A DNA stretch of 15,878 bases, from contig CAYLOC010000055.1 of assembly GCA_964385195.1 (NCBI GenBank), positions 1 through 15,878 of the forward strand, written 5' to 3'. Below, one piece after another: positions 14,548 to 15,878 of the stretch. The first letter of the stretch is position 1; every line of letters starts with the position of its first letter. The notes under the pieces were generated by a model, which ran no database searches, was not told where the DNA came from, and worked only from the letters and a program-made list of their open reading frames with translations. The stretch is from CAYLOC01 sp964385195 (GTDB lineage Bacteria; Actinomycetota; Actinomycetes; Propionibacteriales; Nocardioidaceae). The translations under genes and the position numbers were made by a program.

Positions 14548-15204
14548 TCAGGGAGCCAGCAGAGCGGCGGTCAGGGTCGTGGCCACCCACTCCTCGTACT
14601 GATCCAGGGTGTATTCCGCGGTTCGGACCAGCAGCTCATAGGTCTCTGGGCTGGCGATTGCCCACGCGGTGTCGGTGGCCGCCTCAACCGTCATGCCGGG
14701 CCTGAGGGAACCGGTCGGTATCCGCCGGACGATCTCGGCGAACGTGCTGAGCCGCAAGTGCTGCAGCGTCTGCCAGTCGCCGGCGATCTCGTCGTCAGAG
14801 GCTGCGGCGTCCCGGTACAGACGCCACCCGAGGGCGGCCCGTTCAGCCAGCCCGCGGTACAGGCGTGCCAACAGCCTGATGGTGGCTTGAGCATCAGTGC
14901 CGGCGGGGTCCAACGCGTGCGCGATCATGTCCGGGAGCTGATCGGCGTAGGACGTGTCCGGGTCGCCCGAAAGCGAGGCATCCATGTGCGCGCGCAGCAG
15001 TGCTCGCTTGCTGCCCCATGCCAGGTACAGCGTCTGCACCGTGACGCCAGCGCGCGCCGCGATGCGGCTGACGGTCGCGGCGTGGTAGCCACGCTCGGCG
15101 AACTCCTCCTCGGCCGCCTCCAGCAGCCGCCGCCGGGTCTCGGCCCTGGCCGCCGCCCCGACCTCGCGCTGGCGTGTCGTGTTGCGCTCGGTCGATTTCG
15201 CCAT
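14548..15204 (-). CDS. TetR/AcrR-family transcriptional regulator
   Basis: A 218-aa one-domain-plus-ligand-pocket repressor. The N-terminal helix-turn-helix occupies roughly residues 22-68, with RRRLLEAAEEEFAERGYHAATVSRIAARAGVTVQTLYLAWGSKRALL matching the TetR_N pattern position by position (VQTLYLAWGSK is the recognition-helix end). The remaining helical part has no recognisable ligand signature. The ATG at 15204-15202 is preferred to a TTG two codons upstream. The inferred -10 TAGGAT lies seven bases before this ATG, suggesting a leaderless mRNA. It is divergent from the hydrolase gene across a 76-base region containing a nested palindrome, so autoregulation and control of that hydrolase are the natural inference. 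Confidence 0.93.
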   Translation of the reverse strand: MAKSTERNTTRQREVGAAARAETRRRLLEAAEEEFAERGYHAATVSRIAARAGVTVQTLYLAWGSKRALLRAHMDASLSGDPDTSYADQLPDMIAHALDPAGTDAQATIRLLARLYRGLAERAALGWRLYRDAAASDDEIAGDWQTLQHLRLSTFAEIVRRIPTGSLRPGMTVEAATDTAWAIASPETYELLVRTAEYTLDQYEEWVATTLTAALLAP

Positions 15205-15211
15205 GGACAAG

Positions 15212-15217
15212 ATCCTA
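15212..15217 (-). promoter_or_regulatory. Putative -10 element of the TetR gene
   Basis: On the minus strand TAGGAT fits TAnnnT and ends seven bases before the ATG. A TTGAAC at 15242-15237 (minus strand) could be a -35 at a long 19-base spacing; it lies inside the palindrome, which would allow autorepression. Confidence 0.45.
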
Positions 15218-15221
15218 GCCT

Positions 15222-15269
15222 ATGGATTAGAGTGGCGTTCAAGTGCTTTTGAGTGTGACTCTAATCCAT
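15222..15269. promoter_or_regulatory. Nested palindrome, likely TetR operator
   Basis: ATGGATTAGAGT (15222-15233) is a perfect reverse complement of ACTCTAATCCAT (15258-15269). A second pair, TCAA (15239-15242) and TTGA (15249-15252), shares exactly the same centre at 15245.5. The nested symmetry spans 48 bases between the divergent TetR and hydrolase genes, overlaps the possible TetR -35 and abuts the hydrolase ribosome site. It may bind two regulator dimers or one with extended contacts. Confidence 0.7.
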
Positions 15270-15280
15270 GGAGGTGCCGG

Positions 15281-15878
15281 ATGGCCCGTACGCCGAGTGC
15301 CTCCGGCCTGGACCGGCCCTGGCATCGACGCGGCGCGGTACGGTACGCGCTCGCGCGGGTCCGCGGTATCGCGCGGCCGCCGGTCACCGTGTACGAGCCG
15401 GCGCCCGGGAGCGTGGCTACCGAACCCGACGTCGCGGTCCGGATGCGTGATGGCATCGTGCTGCGGGTCAACGTCTACCGCCCACCGGGCGACGGGCGGT
15501 TCCCGGTCATCCTGTCCGCTCATCCCTACGGCAAGGACAAGCTTCCGAGTCTCCGGGGCCGCCGATCACGCTTCTCTGCGCAGTACCGGATGATGCGCCA
15601 GCCCGCCCCGGTATCGATCTCGACCCTGACCAGCTGGGAGGCACCGGACCCGGCCTGGTGGACCCGACACGGCTACGCGGTCGTCAACGCCGACCTGCGC
15701 GGCTGCGGCACGTCCGAGGGGGTCGGTTCCCTGATGTCTGATGCCGAAGCCGAGGACATCTACGACCTGATCGAATGGGCCGGTCACCAGCAGTGGTCGA
15801 CCGGCGACGTCGGCATGCTGGGTGTGTCCTACCTGGCGATGTCGCAGTACAAGGTCGCCGGCCTGGCGCCGCCGGCGT
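15281..15878 (+). CDS. CocE/NonD-family (X-Pro dipeptidyl-peptidase S15-like) hydrolase, N-terminal part
   Basis: The first 199 codons of an alpha/beta hydrolase, truncated by the window edge. After an N-terminal segment of about 48 residues come DVAVRMRDGIVLRVNVYRP and FPVILSAHPYGKDK, the GYAVVNADLRGCGTSEG oxyanion region, EAEDIYDLIEWAGHQQWSTGDVGM, and the nucleophile elbow GVSYLAMSQY with Ser183 as the presumed catalytic serine. These are hallmarks of the CocE/NonD family, whose members hydrolyse esters or prolyl peptides; the acid and base of the triad lie beyond the window. GGAGG (15270-15274) six bases before ATG 15281 fixes the start; no in-frame start lies just upstream. Divergence from TetR across the palindrome suggests ligand-induced expression. 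The substrate is unknown. Confidence 0.88.
   Translation, partial: MARTPSASGLDRPWHRRGAVRYALARVRGIARPPVTVYEPAPGSVATEPDVAVRMRDGIVLRVNVYRPPGDGRFPVILSAHPYGKDKLPSLRGRRSRFSAQYRMMRQPAPVSISTLTSWEAPDPAWWTRHGYAVVNADLRGCGTSEGVGSLMSDAEAEDIYDLIEWAGHQQWSTGDVGMLGVSYLAMSQYKVAGLAPPA

Noticed and set aside
15243..15593. 116-codon plus-strand open frame at the start of the hydrolase region
   Set aside because: It is another frame of the CocE/NonD gene (15281 onward), which has the ribosome site and the conserved motifs.

Overview
The window is high-GC DNA with dense coding, frequent GTG starts, ATGA/GTGA gene overlaps and several apparently leaderless genes. This points to an actinobacterium (Actinomycetota). 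The family cannot be settled from the sequence alone. A 100-base run of N at 5589-5688 shows that the source is a scaffolded draft or metagenome assembly.

Layout. (1) 45-3544 holds four forward genes: a YdfG-like short-chain dehydrogenase, then trpS, a 2H phosphoesterase of the 2'-5' RNA ligase type, and a YihY/BrkB membrane protein. A long perfect hairpin separates the dehydrogenase from trpS. (2) 3597-5174 encodes the catalytic half of a methylmalonyl-CoA-mutase-type enzyme without its cobalamin-binding domain; it keeps the Tyr/Arg pair that marks methylmalonyl-CoA specificity. (3) 5175-5395 is a repeat-rich spacer with GC-rich direct repeats and a three-copy repeat that can form competing hairpins. 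(4) 5396-6733 is an M20-family amidohydrolase interrupted by the assembly gap, which lies inside a coding minisatellite. (5) 6871-14035 is a nucleoside uptake and salvage operon: BMP-type nucleoside-binding lipoprotein, double-NBD ATPase, two permeases, cytidine deaminase and thymidine phosphorylase. (6) 14101-15878 holds a small VOC protein, a convergent TetR-type regulator, and a divergent CocE/NonD-type hydrolase that runs off the window end. A compound palindrome lies between the last two.

How the genes work together. The lipoprotein should capture nucleosides outside the membrane and the ATPase and two permeases import them. Cytidine deaminase then converts (deoxy)cytidine to (deoxy)uridine, and the phosphorylase splits pyrimidine deoxynucleosides into base and (deoxy)ribose-1-phosphate. 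A strong hairpin after the lipoprotein gene could keep the binding protein more abundant than the rest. An 18-codon ORF joined by ATGA overlaps at both ends bridges the two permease genes.

I see no clearly new multi-gene system. The most original signals are the bridging micro-ORF, the competing-hairpin repeat at 5273-5362, the TGxSG coding minisatellite at the assembly gap, and the nested dyad beside the TetR gene. No tRNA, rRNA, CRISPR array or insertion sequence was recognised.
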